Positions 11,137 to 21,583 of a stretch of DNA of 64,000 nucleotides are shown here, piece after piece. This DNA is from Begonia masoniana (taxonomy: Eukaryota; Streptophyta; Magnoliopsida; Cucurbitales; Begoniaceae): NCBI GenBank assembly GCA_022432975.1, contig CM039510.1, positions 8,772,414 through 8,836,413 on the forward strand. The letters are read 5' to 3'. Below the pieces are notes generated by a model. The model had not been told where the DNA came from. It saw nothing but the letters and a program-made list of their open reading frames with translations, and ran no database searches. A program made the translations under genes and the position numbers. Positions within the stretch are counted from its first letter, which is position 1. Each line of letters opens with the position of its first letter.

Positions 11137-11985
11137 TTGAAATTTAGGCTTAAAGGTAGAAGCATGGTAATTGATTTACACTTAGTTGGACTTGAAGAAA
11201 ATCTTGATAAACTCATTGTTAAGTTGAAAACCTTGCACGAACCTTCACTTTATAAAATAGAAATTGGTAAGAGTTGTAAAACTTGCTATGAGTATGTTTT
11301 GGACAATGATTGTTTTATCAATTATTCTTTTTGTTTATCTTCTTATCTTTCTAACCCTTTTGTGAAGAGCACCTGCAATGGAATAGCAACGAAATTAGTA
11401 AGTATTTCAACTACCAAGTTTGTATCCTTTGATAGAATGAGTGCTTGGTTATTTAGAGTTGTTGAGATAGAGGATCATCATAATAATAGTCTTGCTTGGA
11501 ATAATTGGGTATTTATTTTTAACAATTTCATATTTGATTTACCCAAGTTCCGTAAGTTTTACTTACCAAACTATGATTTTTATTTTGTGTCTCGGAATAT
11601 TTTATCTAATCATTTAATCACTTGGTTACTTAAGATTGGATGGTTAGATGATTATTTTATTCGTGTTATTACTTTGGATGTTTGTGATCAAACTCTTCTT
11701 ATTCTTGCTAATATTAGATGCAATTTTAAATGTCATTTATCGAAGCATGATTATGAAATTATGAAAAGAACTAGGAAGAGAAATGTTGTTGATACCATTT
11801 TGTTATTAATGTGGATTGAATATTATTGGTGGTTAAAGGGCTTACAATTATTTGCATTGATGAATGTTTACTTTTTAACCCTTTTTAAATTCAAAATAGT
11901 TAGTCCTAATTTTGAAGAAAGCCTACTTCGGTGCGGACCAACCATTAGATTTGAGGTCAAATCTTCAATCACCCGGAGAGGATGA
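11137..11985 (+). CDS. Unrecognised retroelement-associated ORF (282 aa), same element
   Basis: Starts 21 bases after the preceding stop, in a different phase. It repeats the neighbour's style: A-W-L-F-R-V, T-W-L-L-K-I-G-W-L-D-D and I-E-Y-Y-W-W-L-K-G resemble W-I-F-R-I-G-W-N-D-N and Y-Y-F-W-F-L-K-I in the first ORF, so the two may be one broken protein or a duplication. Near 11948 another frame reads D-L-R-S-N-L-Q-S-P-G-E-D-D, which resembles the C-terminus of many plant gypsy polyproteins, followed by a GGAGAGGATGATG purine tract. Function unknown. Confidence 0.4.
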   Translation: MKFRLKGRSMVIDLHLVGLEENLDKLIVKLKTLHEPSLYKIEIGKSCKTCYEYVLDNDCFINYSFCLSSYLSNPFVKSTCNGIATKLVSISTTKFVSFDRMSAWLFRVVEIEDHHNNSLAWNNWVFIFNNFIFDLPKFRKFYLPNYDFYFVSRNILSNHLITWLLKIGWLDDYFIRVITLDVCDQTLLILANIRCNFKCHLSKHDYEIMKRTRKRNVVDTILLLMWIEYYWWLKGLQLFALMNVYFLTLFKFKIVSPNFEESLLRCGPTIRFEVKSSITRRG

Positions 11986-13060
11986 TGTGCCTACGATCTT
12001 GAATTGTCAAGCACAGACCAAGGTATGCATTTTGACTATTTTATTACTAATTAGTTTGTGAATTTTGTAGGAAAAATGTTTATTTAAAGTTTGGAATTTT
12101 AAAGAGGGAATTTGTCTTCCCTTCATCAATTGTGTAACCAAGCTAATCGCATAATTTTAGTTTAATTTTAATTTGGCAAACAATGACCTTTTATGTAAGT
12201 TGGACAAACATTTAGTCCTTATATTTAGTCATGGATAATTAGGCATTTAGGGGTAGATTGTGTGGTTAGGATTAGTGGTGGCTTTAAGGTTGGGTTGCAA
12301 TATTGGGTATAACCTTCAAGCCCAAAACTTATGGCATAAATTCCAGCCCATTAGCCTTAGCCCACGCACACTTAAACACTAAAGCAGCCTGCACTTCAGC
12401 TTCACGAAGCAGCCTAGCGAGCACTCAGCAACCGAGAAGCGATCTTCAGTCGATCGCACAGCGAGCGACCACGAGCTTCAGAAATCGACGGTGATCACTC
12501 CGCGAGTGCACAGATTGCCCACCTGGACGAGCTGACCAGTCGAAGCCCTTCCTTGCTCCAAGCAAACAGCCTCGTCAGCTTTGAGTTCCAATTTCGCGAA
12601 TGCCTGGCAGAAGCCTTCCAACGGCTATTTCTTCTCTCGGCATTTCCAACCCTAGCCACCTTAGGTATTTAAGCATCGCTTTTAGTGTTTGTACGCAATT
12701 TTTTTTGATCAATACAAACCTATTTTGCTCTCTCTGAAAATCCAGAAGGTTTTCTGGTTGCCGTCAAGGTAAGCCACGGCTCTGCCGTGAGGAGTGTGCC
12801 TCCATTGATCATCAGTCTTACGGTGGCTGTGATCTCTTACTTTCTCTCCCTCTCTGTTATCAGAGTTTAAAAGGCTGAGGATGGCAACCGAGCCCAGCAG
12901 TTGTTGCCTTTCCACGGGAAGGCATGCACCGAGAAGCATAACATAAGCTAGCTTCTCGGTCAGCCAAGGGTTTTCTCCACATTCCATTTCTCCTCCGCTG
13001 CATTTGTCATTGCCTCTTTAACTTGTTCTGTTTTTCTTCCCCTATTTTTCTGTCAAACAG
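11986..13060 (+). mobile_element. Probable 3' LTR of element X
   Basis: Follows a purine-rich tract (CCCGGAGAGGATGA) and begins with TG. It contains a TATTTAAGC TATA-like box near 12666, which fits an LTR promoter. The right limit is uncertain: CTGTCAAACA near 13060 is a candidate end. No left copy is visible, so the boundaries are inferred. Confidence 0.35.
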
Positions 13061-13122
13061 GAACCCGGATGGCGGTATGTCTGCACGGGCGAACCGGAAG
13101 GTGACAGGTCATAAAAAGGGGG

Positions 13123-13389
13123 TCGTCAAAATCTCACATCGCTTGGAGAAGTGTGTGGAAATGAAACATATGTAAAGAGACCCTCCCAACATAGCAAGAC
13201 GCGTTTTGGAGCACAATTGACAACGGATCCCATAAGAACTCCGAAGTTAAAAGTGCTTCGGCGAGAGCAATTCCAGGTTGGGTGACCTTATGGGAAGTTC
13301 TCGCCAAACAAAGCCGTGAGGGGAGGATATTGGGCTACGGTCCAATCCCCAGAGCGGACAATATCTTACTGAGATAAGGAGTCGTTACA
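13123..13389 (+). mobile_element. Cassandra-type (TRIM) LTR
   Basis: A short LTR of about 267 bp, starting CGTCAAAATCTCACATCGC and ending CGGACAATATCTTACTGAG ... GTCGTTACA, the layout known for Cassandra retrotransposons. It carries a 5S rDNA-derived block. A polypurine tract (ATAAAAAGGGGG) lies just before it, so it is a 3' LTR. It ends exactly against remaining exon-d bases of TAD2 copy 1 (13390), so the element was inserted in that exon. The other LTR is outside the window, separated by nested elements. Confidence 0.8.
13221..13304 (+). other. 5S rDNA-derived block in the Cassandra LTR
   Basis: CAACGGATCCCATAAGAACT and what follows matches the 3' two thirds of plant 5S rRNA, including the internal polymerase III promoter boxes (A-box region GAAGTTAAAAGTGC, intermediate element GGCGAGAGCA, C-box GGTTGGGTGACC), with scattered substitutions. 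It is an LTR component, not a 5S gene: the first third of 5S is absent. Confidence 0.85.
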
Positions 13390-15165
13390 ATCTATACTCA
13401 GTATGGGTTTTTCATGCTAATATTGTGTATTGTGAAGACATTTTTATTCCAGTGAATTACCATTGTTGATTAGTTTGTCCTTATTATGTTTATACTCAAA
13501 AATGGTTTTTGTTTTCAAATTCGTTGTCTTATTTAGGTATAAAGGAGGTATATTATGGTTGTGGAAATGATAAATTTGGAGGTTGTGGCTCTATATTGTC
13601 CCTTCATTCAACTAACTCTCTGGCACTTAAAAGGTTTGCTTCTAATTTCAAACCATTCCATCAGATTCAATCCCGATTTGACTTGCTGATTTAGTTAGGC
13701 AAATAAGAAAATACTGAGCCATATAAAATTACCATCAAGAAAACATGTGTAAATCTAACTTATTCATTGATTTTTTTTTTGGAAAGAAAATTATTCCACT
13801 ATATTCATTCAAATTTGATATATGCACGCTAATGTACGAAGAACCTATTCGACGAAATAATCCTCCATTAAATCTCTAGAAACTTAGGATCTGAAAAAAA
13901 AAAAAAGATTATATTGTAATCTCTTTTATGTAATTGAAATAATATTATTTTAAAATAGTCTAAACTAACTTTGATTGTGATTTTCACATTTTTAGTTTCA
14001 TTTGATTTTGAATTCACATAGTATATATTTTTTTCATCTAAAAGAAATTTAGGAACAAATAAAAGGCACCATGAAAGTTTTATCCCATTAATTAAAGGTT
14101 TTTAATCATTTTGGTATTACTTTTTAGCAATCACTTTCTTCTATGAACTTAAGTACTTCACAAATAATAATACTTTGTAGTGTTGATATGTGACAGCCCG
14201 GAATCGAACCCGATCGGGGTTCGGGATCGGAGCCATCACTCCGGGACAGTTAACAGAAACCGGGGACTATTTTTTTTTTTTAACATTATACTTTTAAACT
14301 GGGGGCAGACAGAATTACAGAAAAGAGAAAGACAGAAAACATTACCGACTGAACTTTTAAAACTTTAACAGAGAACAGAATCGAATGACTGTCATCGCAA
14401 ACCCTAAAAAGAAACGTAACTTTGCAGAGGGGGAGAAACTATAGTGAGTAACAGAAAGCATTTACAGGGAGAGAGAGAGAGTCCTCGGGTGTAGAAATTT
14501 AAAACAGGTTTCAATAATGGATAACAAAACAGAAATTAGCATAAGGCTAGCGGAGGAGGAAGCAGGAAACATTGGCGGAAGACTTAGTTTAAAGGAGCAG
14601 CAGAAGACTTGAATGACGACAGCCGGAAGATGTAAATGCAAAGACAGAAGCGAAGATGACGTCAGGCGGAAGATTAGAGCTATCGGTGGATTCAGATACG
14701 ACAAAAGACGAACAGTATTCAGCGGAAGAGGCTGAGTAAAACTGGGCAGACAAGGTGGTGACGTCAGCCGGAAGATGGGTGACGTCAGGTGGAAGACACA
14801 GACAGTAACTGAGATCGGATGAGGAGATGACGTCAGCCGGAAGATGGATGACGTCAACCGGAAGATATAAGCATATACTGGCGGAAAAACTGGGATGACG
14901 TCAGCCTGAAGACTTATTTACACTGGGCGGATGACTTTGATGACGTCAGCCGGAAGACATATTTACACTGGGTGGATGACTAAGGCATATAACTGGGGCG
15001 GATGACAGAATTGACTTTGACTGGGGCAGATCCGAAGATGGATGACGTCAACCGGAAGATATAAGCATTACTGGCGGAAAAACTGGGATGACGTCAGCCT
15101 GAAGACTTATTACACTGGGCGGATGACTTTGATGACGTCAGCCGAAGACATATTTACACTGGTGA

Positions 15166-15680
15166 AGGCAGAAACTGGGGCGGATGACTAAGGCAGAAAC
15201 TGGGGCGGATGACTAAGGCAGAAACTGGGGCGGATGACTAAGGCAGAAACTGGGGCGGATGACTAAGGCAGAAACTGGGGCGGATGACTAAGGCAGAAAC
15301 TGGGGCGGATGACTAAGGCAGAAACTGGGGCGGATGACTAAGGCAGAAACTGGGGCGGATGACAGAATTGACTTTGACTGGGGCAGATGACTAAGGCAGA
15401 AACTGGGGCGGATGACAGAATTGACTTTGACTGGGGCAGATGACTAAGGCAGAAACTGGGGCGGATGACTAAGGCAGAAACTGGGGCGGATGACTAAGGC
15501 AGAAACTGGGGCGGATGACTAAGGCAGAAACTGGGGCGGATGACTAAGGCAGAAACTGGGGCGGATGACTAAGGCATATAACTGGGGCGGATGACAGAAT
15601 TGACTTTGACTGGGGCAGATGACTAAGGCAGAAACTGGGGCGGATGACTAAGGCAGAAACTGGGGCGGATGACAGAATTT
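15166..15680. repeat. 25-bp tandem array in LTR R0
   Basis: About 17 copies of a 25-bp unit built on AACTGGGGCGGATGACTAAG, with an occasional longer variant containing GAATTGACTTTGACTGGGGC. It lies in the motif zone toward the LTR 3' end, after several GATGACGTCAGCCGGAAGA units. Confidence 0.9.
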
Positions 15681-16199
15681 TCAAGGCAGAATTTGACAAC
15701 TCTTTAATAGAAAGACATACCAACAGAGAGTAGAAAAACAGAAAACCTAAAATCTCAGATTCTCAAACCAATTCAAAACATGGTTCTCGAACACAACAGA
15801 AGGCATAACAGAAACTTAGGAAGAATTACACTGCATGGATAGCTCTAAAACCAGAGATCCATCCATGCACAGACTATAAGAAAATATTCCAAACAATTCC
15901 AGAATACTTCAGAATGTAATTCAACTGTCAAATACAGAGGTTTTAAATATCGACACAGAACCCATACATTGTTTTAAAATCTCAAAGACAGTACAGGACT
16001 TAACATATAAATTACAGGATTTATCAAAAGGGGAGTTTTCTACAGAGTTTTTAACACAAAACCAGAATTTCAGAAAGCTTTACAAAAACCTCTAAACAAA
16101 TTTCATGTCTGGCTGCAGCAACCAAACCCCCATGAGCTTGATCCACCAGCACCTAATCATCAGACTGAGGCACAAAATCCTCGTTTTCGGGTTCAATAC

Positions 16200-16774
16200 C
16201 TACATCAGAGAGTTCACCTATGAGTCTAAAACTCAGCAAGAACATAATACAGATGCAGTGATGCAGAATGCTATGCATGCGATTTTCAGAATACAGTGAC
16301 AGAATATAACTTTACATTTCAGTGGCAGAGGGGTATAAGTGGGGCTTATAGGGGAACTGGCAAACAGATGGTGCACTATCAGGCATAGCAGATTTTTCAG
16401 ACTCCAAGGAGGGATAAAACCAGAGGGTCCTTGCTAGGGACAATTTATTTTCAGATTCCCAGGGAGGGATAAAACCAGAGGGCCAGTCCCCGTCCCGCAC
16501 TTAACCAGTACATTACAGATAGTCAGATTTTATCTTGTTTAGTTTCAAACAGTGTACAGAAAACAGTTTTGCATGAGCTTTCAGAGAAAGTCGTGTATGC
16601 ATGAACGATGCCTGAACTTAAACTGGCAGACAACAGAAATAACAGAACATACCATGAAGACGAACACAGACAACTCAGAAACATAAACTATAACCTTTCT
16701 ACCCAAAACAACCCGACAGAACAGAAAACCTAGTACCTCCGAGATGTAGGGCCAGCCTACGGATATGAACTTAC
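16200..16774 (-). promoter_or_regulatory. Candidate leader intron of LTR R0
   Basis: On the minus strand a GTAAGTTCATA donor (16774) is followed by CCTACATCTCGGAG, and the acceptor side reads CTCTCTGATGTAG/GT at about 16200. Eight bases of the arms pair perfectly and the rest partly. This is the weakest pairing among the reverse LTRs. Confidence 0.4.
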
Positions 16775-17889
16775 CTGATTGCTGCGGTGTCAGATGCTCG
16801 AATGTCCCTGGAATGCTCGGATCTGTAGTATGCATGAAGAGGTATTAAACAAGCTGCAAATGCTAACAAATAACTTGGAAGATTATGCAGTAAACTCCAT
16901 TTCATATTTGTAGATAACAGCAAATGCGTTTCCATACAAAAACCGAGAGTTCTCTCCCAAATATCTTAACCTAAACTTAAGCAAAACACATAGTTTTTGC
17001 TTGTCCAATGTGTTAGCATTAGAAGATGTTTACCTTAGCGGAGGAGCAGGAAGGAAATCTGAGAAGATCGAAGCAACTTCGATATTTGTTTTGTCAACTG
17101 GAAGAGAGAATCTTGAGAGAAATACAGAGAAGGAAAAATGCATATGAATGTTTACGTAGGAGGAAGGAGAATAGGTAGGTTCCCCAGCAAGTTATTGCCA
17201 CTTGGCAATCATCCATTGGTTATCTCCCACCAACCTTAATTTCTTCCCAATTTACCCCTCCATCCATTACCAACTAGCTCGTTTGTTTAGTTACCCCTTT
17301 TGTTTGGTTTTTATCTCATTATCCCATTCAATATAAACTCATTCGTTTTGGTTTCCAACTAAACATACTTTGTGTTAACATTGAATTAATCCCACTTAAT
17401 AGTTCGGGAAAACAATTACATAGATAAAAATGTCGGGTGTTACAGGATAATATGCTCAGTCTAATATATTGTTAGTACTTAACTGATGACGAAACCATTG
17501 AAATATTGTTCCAGTGATGGTGCTATGCAAGGAAGGGGTTTCAAAAGCACGGGAGGAATTATGGCATCAGAGGCGATTTCTCTCCTTCGAAGTTTTTATG
17601 AACAGGGGAATCCCAATGGTACGTACTAGGTAATGCCTTGTAAATGTGAGGGCCCTGTAATTATGTTTAATGAACAGCTAATTCTGGAGACTTGATTTCT
17701 AAATTAACAAAAAACGTGACAAATCTTGGATAATTAGTAATTTGAGTGAATATAACTATCTTTTTTTTTTGAGTATTTAAAATTGAAACTTGAGTTAAGC
17801 TAAGATTTATATTTATCTTTTATTTGTTTTTTATTTCAACTCTGAAGCCTCACAGACCACTGCTCAACAATCAACAACAAATTGAATGA

Positions 17890-19235
17890 ATGAAAAATGC
17901 GTAATTTTGCGGTCGATCATCCTTATGCGTTGCATATCAACTAGTTGCCTTTTTTTTTTTGAAAATTTGCTTGAATTAGCCAGTAATATGAAATGGTAAA
18001 TTGTTTCATATTCCATTTTGTTCTTCAATCTTAGCATTTAGGATATGGATGTCTAAATTATAGTTGAATTGATATGAATTATAAGCAGCAAGTAATTTGC
18101 TATTTTTGTTCTGTACAAAAATGACAATTTCAATTCATTAATTTACCTTTTCTGAAGAGTAATTAACATACTGTTACATTTGAATAATTTATTTATTTTT
18201 TTACTAAATAAGAACTCGCTTAATCATTTATAAAATTGAATTAATTTTTATTAGGAAAAAAATAATCTTAGGCATAATTACTCACAATTATATCAAGCAT
18301 AAAAAAGTGTTGTATATGCTTTGGACATAATTTTCCTTCTTTCCATAAAAATCTAGAGTTTTTTCTTCAATTAAATTGAAATAATATTTGATTGTATGAA
18401 TCAAAAATAATATCTTTCTCCTCACAATGACTTGAAAATCGAAATTATAAACCTGATTGTGACGATCAAAGAAGCTCATAATGCGCTATAATTGCCAGTT
18501 TTATAAAATCCCAAGAGAATACTAGGACCTTGCAATTAATATTACATATCAATAATTGAAGTCTTATAGTAGAAACTAATTCATTTCAAAGAGACATTCT
18601 TCAGTTTCAATTGTGACCTTCAAACTAAGTATGAGTTTGAACTTATATTAAGGGTCCATTTTCTTCAAAATAATTGATTTTGGAGTTCGAACCAATGCGT
18701 AGCCACACTTATATATCACGAGTTTCTTCACTCATGCTTTATGATGGGATGAAAGAAACAAGCAAACTAAAATCCTTGCGACAAATGAAATTAAACAGAC
18801 TATACTTTCTAAGTACATCATGCCAAATAATATTATAAAACTTCTCCTAGCAAAGTGGATAAATATATCTACCTTTTTAGTTCCATGGACAAAGCTGAAG
18901 TCCTCAAATCTAATTTTTATTTATTTTTCTCTCGAATTAACTTATTACCCTAATGCAATATTTCTTCTAGAAGAAAAACATATAATTCAGATAGAAGTAT
19001 CATCACTGCATCAGGCAATATTAATAAAATTTAAAAATATGGAAGCCATTAAAATTGAAAAAACAAAATTGCAAAATTTATAGAGAAAAAGAGACTGGAC
19101 AATCAATAATTGCTCATATCATGAAACATGTGATGTTCTGATAAGTTAATGGTTGTCTTTTTTTTTTTTTTTCTAATTCCACAATCACGTATGATATTTG
19201 ACGCATTATTGTAGATAAAAGGTTGTACTACAATG
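17890..19235. other. Convergent intergenic region
   Basis: AT-rich sequence between the end of TAD2 copy 1 (+) and the last exon of the FEY-like gene (-). I see homopolymer T runs but no coding, RNA or repeat structure worth calling. Confidence 0.5.
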
Positions 19236-19388
19236 TCAGCCTAAGGAAGAACCTGAAAAAAGTTGCGACTCGAAAAGCAGATTGCATGAGGTATTCCACA
19301 GCAATTCTGCAAGTTCCACGTTATACGAGAGTCTTGATGAGTTCAAAGTCCTACCATTTCCACCAAAAAAGTACACCCCAGATGTTTC
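19236..19388 (-). pseudogene. FEY: FEY-like last exon
   Basis: Begins after a T-rich tract ending CAG and encodes E-T-S-G-V-Y-F-F-G-G-N-G-R-T, then S-S-R-L-S and L-L-W-N-T-S-C-N, ending at a TGA (19236-19238). The frame continues from exon 8 in phase 0. It is separated from exon 8 by solo LTR S1. Confidence 0.85.
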
Positions 19389-20040
19389 CTGAAAAAAAAA
19401 AAAAACATCAGCCAGCCCATTTGTTTTATCTTCATGAATTCTCAAATTTTGCCTCAACAAACTATTTAGACTGCATTATTGAAACACAAGAATGAAAATT
19501 TTACATGAAGTAGAAACGTCTCACCACTTTAATAGCACCAAAATGGCCATTAGTTGAAGATAGGATATTGAAACATATTTTCCGACATCATTCCATGAAA
19601 CAATATATTTTTTATAACAATCAAAATAGTGTTTTCTTTATTGTTATAAGAAACAAAATGTATAAAAGCAAAAGTCAACAAACAGAAGGATAAGATATTC
19701 TTATTGAAAATGAAAATAATTCAAGAAAAAATTATCTCCTTTCGAAATTGTTTTCTAGTGTTCGAGTTGAGAAAAACTATATTTCTTCACTTTCCAATTT
19801 TTTTTAAGTCATCTTGTAACGCCCCAAACTCGCCCCGGCTCGGTGCGTCACATTTCTAACCAACCCCGCGTTTAAAACGACGTTTAAAATAATTTTCGTA
19901 AATTTTTCGACTCGTTTTTTGGGTTTTTCGAAACCTCAATTTTTGTTGGAAAACGTGCCCAAAATACGTTTAAAATACATCGAAAAATGTCGGGTCAAAA
20001 TATTGTAGAAATCGGGAAAAATTTAAAAAAAACGAATTTT

Positions 20041-20280
20041 GGCTCAAAAGGGGCGCTGTGCGCCGCGCGCACGCAGGGCGCCGTGCGCGCTGGGCGCCCC
20101 GCACGCCCGGGCAGCGTGCCGCGCGCTCGCTGGGCGCGCCCTATGCGTGCCCTGCCGCGATCGATTGCGATTTTGCCCGATCGATCGGGCACGCTCGGGC
20201 TGTTTTCACCCAAAAACATCCCGACCACGATCGGTCGCGCCCCGGGCCCGATCGATCGGTCCGGCTCGGGTTTTTCTCAA
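20041..20280. repeat. GC-rich CGATCGATCG zone of LTR S1
   Basis: A GC-rich island in AT-rich surroundings: repeated GGGCGC/GCGCGC words, then palindromic CGATCGATCG, CCCGATCGATCGGGC and GATCGATCGG words. It occupies the same place relative to the LTR 3' end as the CGATCGATCG zone of LTR O. Confidence 0.7.
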
Positions 20281-20861
20281 CCAAAAACCCTTAAAAATGC
20301 CTGTTTTAACCTTTCCTCACTTTTCTACACTTTTCTTCACTCCGAACACCTCCAAAAATCCCGAAACTTTAACCATACCTCCCCGACTCCCAAATCTTCA
20401 ACTCCCGTAAAAATTGTAGAAAACCGACTTGAAACGGATATTAATAAAAATAGCTAACTTAAACCCGATATCGTTTGTTTTAAAATAAAAAATGACAGCA
20501 TAACGCCTAAATTTCTTTAAACCAAAACCTGCAAATAAAACCGGAAAATATATATTTTCAAATTCCCAAATACGACAACCAATATCCACAATACCACCGA
20601 CTCAAAAACTTAAAAATAACTACGAAAACATTTACAAATACACGTACTAAATCCTCCACGTCATCTAAGTTGTTTGAAACCAAAATTCTTACAAAACCAT
20701 CGGAAAACTAACTATCACAAAACCTTCACCTCCCACACTTCCCGAGGAAGAAAGTAGCCGAGACGCCCCAACAATAACCTGCATCAGTGCACCCCGTACT
20801 CCTCCGACTGCGGCCTAGTCCTCGGCTGTCTCATCTAATTCACCTGTAAAGAACTCGTCAC

Positions 20862-21583
20862 CTACACCATAGAACACAAAAAGGTAAGCCTAACGCTTAG
20901 CAAGTAGGGAAGTAATGCACATAACACACCAAATGCTTGACTCAACCCTAATATGCAGTTTCTACACCCTCCGTTGTTTTCTTCTCGTTCTGGTTACATT
21001 TATCTTCCACTTTCCTGTGAATCAAGTAGGCACACGCCCCAACACAATCCTAGACGGCCACGCCTTGATCCACGGAGCAAGACCGGAGGCACACGCCCTA
21101 ACACAATCCTAGACGGCCAACCAAATCTCCCTCAATCGATCGTAGAATCCTCATTGTGCTTTCAAGCACGAGCATATCGAGGCATTCATACTCACGACAC
21201 ATTACGTACATTAGCATAGCATCTCAAGTAAAATCCCCACGGGGTGCTCAGCGAGCCACGTGCCCGACGAGGCTTTTCTACTCGAGACCAAGTTGCATAG
21301 CATCTCTAATAAAATCAATCACGGGGTGCTCAGCGAGCCACGTGCCAGATGAGGCTATTCGACTAAAGACCAAGTTGCATATCAATTTTCTTATCTTACA
21401 TTTCATCCTCACCACTCAAGCATGCAAAACACGTGGTTTCGTAGTTAGAAAAAGATGATGCATGACACACGATGCATGACACCAATTAAAACATAGCAAC
21501 AAACAAACATAGCAAACAAACAATCATTCCCTATCGTTCTATGGTGTAGGCCCGAAGGCAACAAACACACATCCACTACTTAC
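20862..21583 (-). promoter_or_regulatory. Candidate leader intron of LTR S1, compensated arms
   Basis: Minus strand: donor CAG/GTAAGTAG at 21583, a GCCTTCGGGC hairpin, left arm CCTACACCATAGAAC (21550-21536) and right arm GTTCTATGGTGTAG/G (20875-20861). The arms are 15/15 complementary although three positions differ from the A/B/Q version, so both partners changed. Two 81-bp copies around CACGGGGTGCTCAGCGAGCC (21239, 21320) fill part of the interval. Confidence 0.6.

Larger units (their letters stand above)
14189..17444 (-). mobile_element. Solo LTR R0 (reverse), in intron e-f of TAD2 copy 1
   Basis: Begins TGTGACAGCCCGGAATCG and ends GTCGGGTGTTACA (a TG..CA pair). The flanking 5-mers are TGATA (14184-14188) and GGATA (17445-17449), a target duplication with one mismatch. 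The paralogous intron in copy 2 shows the unoccupied site GTGGATAATATG at 63792-63803, which proves the insertion. Internally it has TGACGTCAGCCGGAAGA motifs and a 25-bp tandem array. Candidate leader-intron arms are at 16743-16750 and 16199-16206. Confidence 0.9.
13390..17889 (+). pseudogene. TAD2: TAD2/ADAT2-like tRNA adenosine deaminase, copy 1 (3' exons only, broken)
   Basis: TAD2 is the catalytic partner in the heterodimer that converts wobble adenosine 34 of tRNAs to inosine. Visible parts: the last 11 bases of exon d (13390-13400), exon e (13537-13633, I-K-E-V-Y-Y-G-C and [10 protein letters not shown]), exon f (17515-17618, G-G-I-M-A-S-E-A-I ... F-Y-E-Q-G-N-P-N) and the last exon (17840-17889, L-K-P-H-R-P, stop TGA). 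Phases fit exactly. Defects: a Cassandra LTR abuts exon d, removing the H-A-E and P-C-x-x-C active-site exon from continuity; a solo LTR fills intron e-f; the acceptor of the last exon reads CAA instead of CAG. Exon f keeps the CGA codon that is a stop in copy 2. The upstream exons may lie left of the window. Confidence 0.85.

Noticed and set aside
12709..12987. 92-codon minus-strand ORF
   Set aside because: It lies in a probable LTR, has no recognisable domain and no supporting splice or promoter context.
13221..13304. Functional 5S rRNA gene
   Set aside because: Only the 3' two thirds of 5S is present, with substitutions, and it lies in a Cassandra LTR.
19987..20457. 156-, 123- and 78-codon GC-rich ORFs in LTR S1
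   Set aside because: They are compositional: a GC-rich repeat zone lacking AT-rich stops, with several overlapping frames and no domain.
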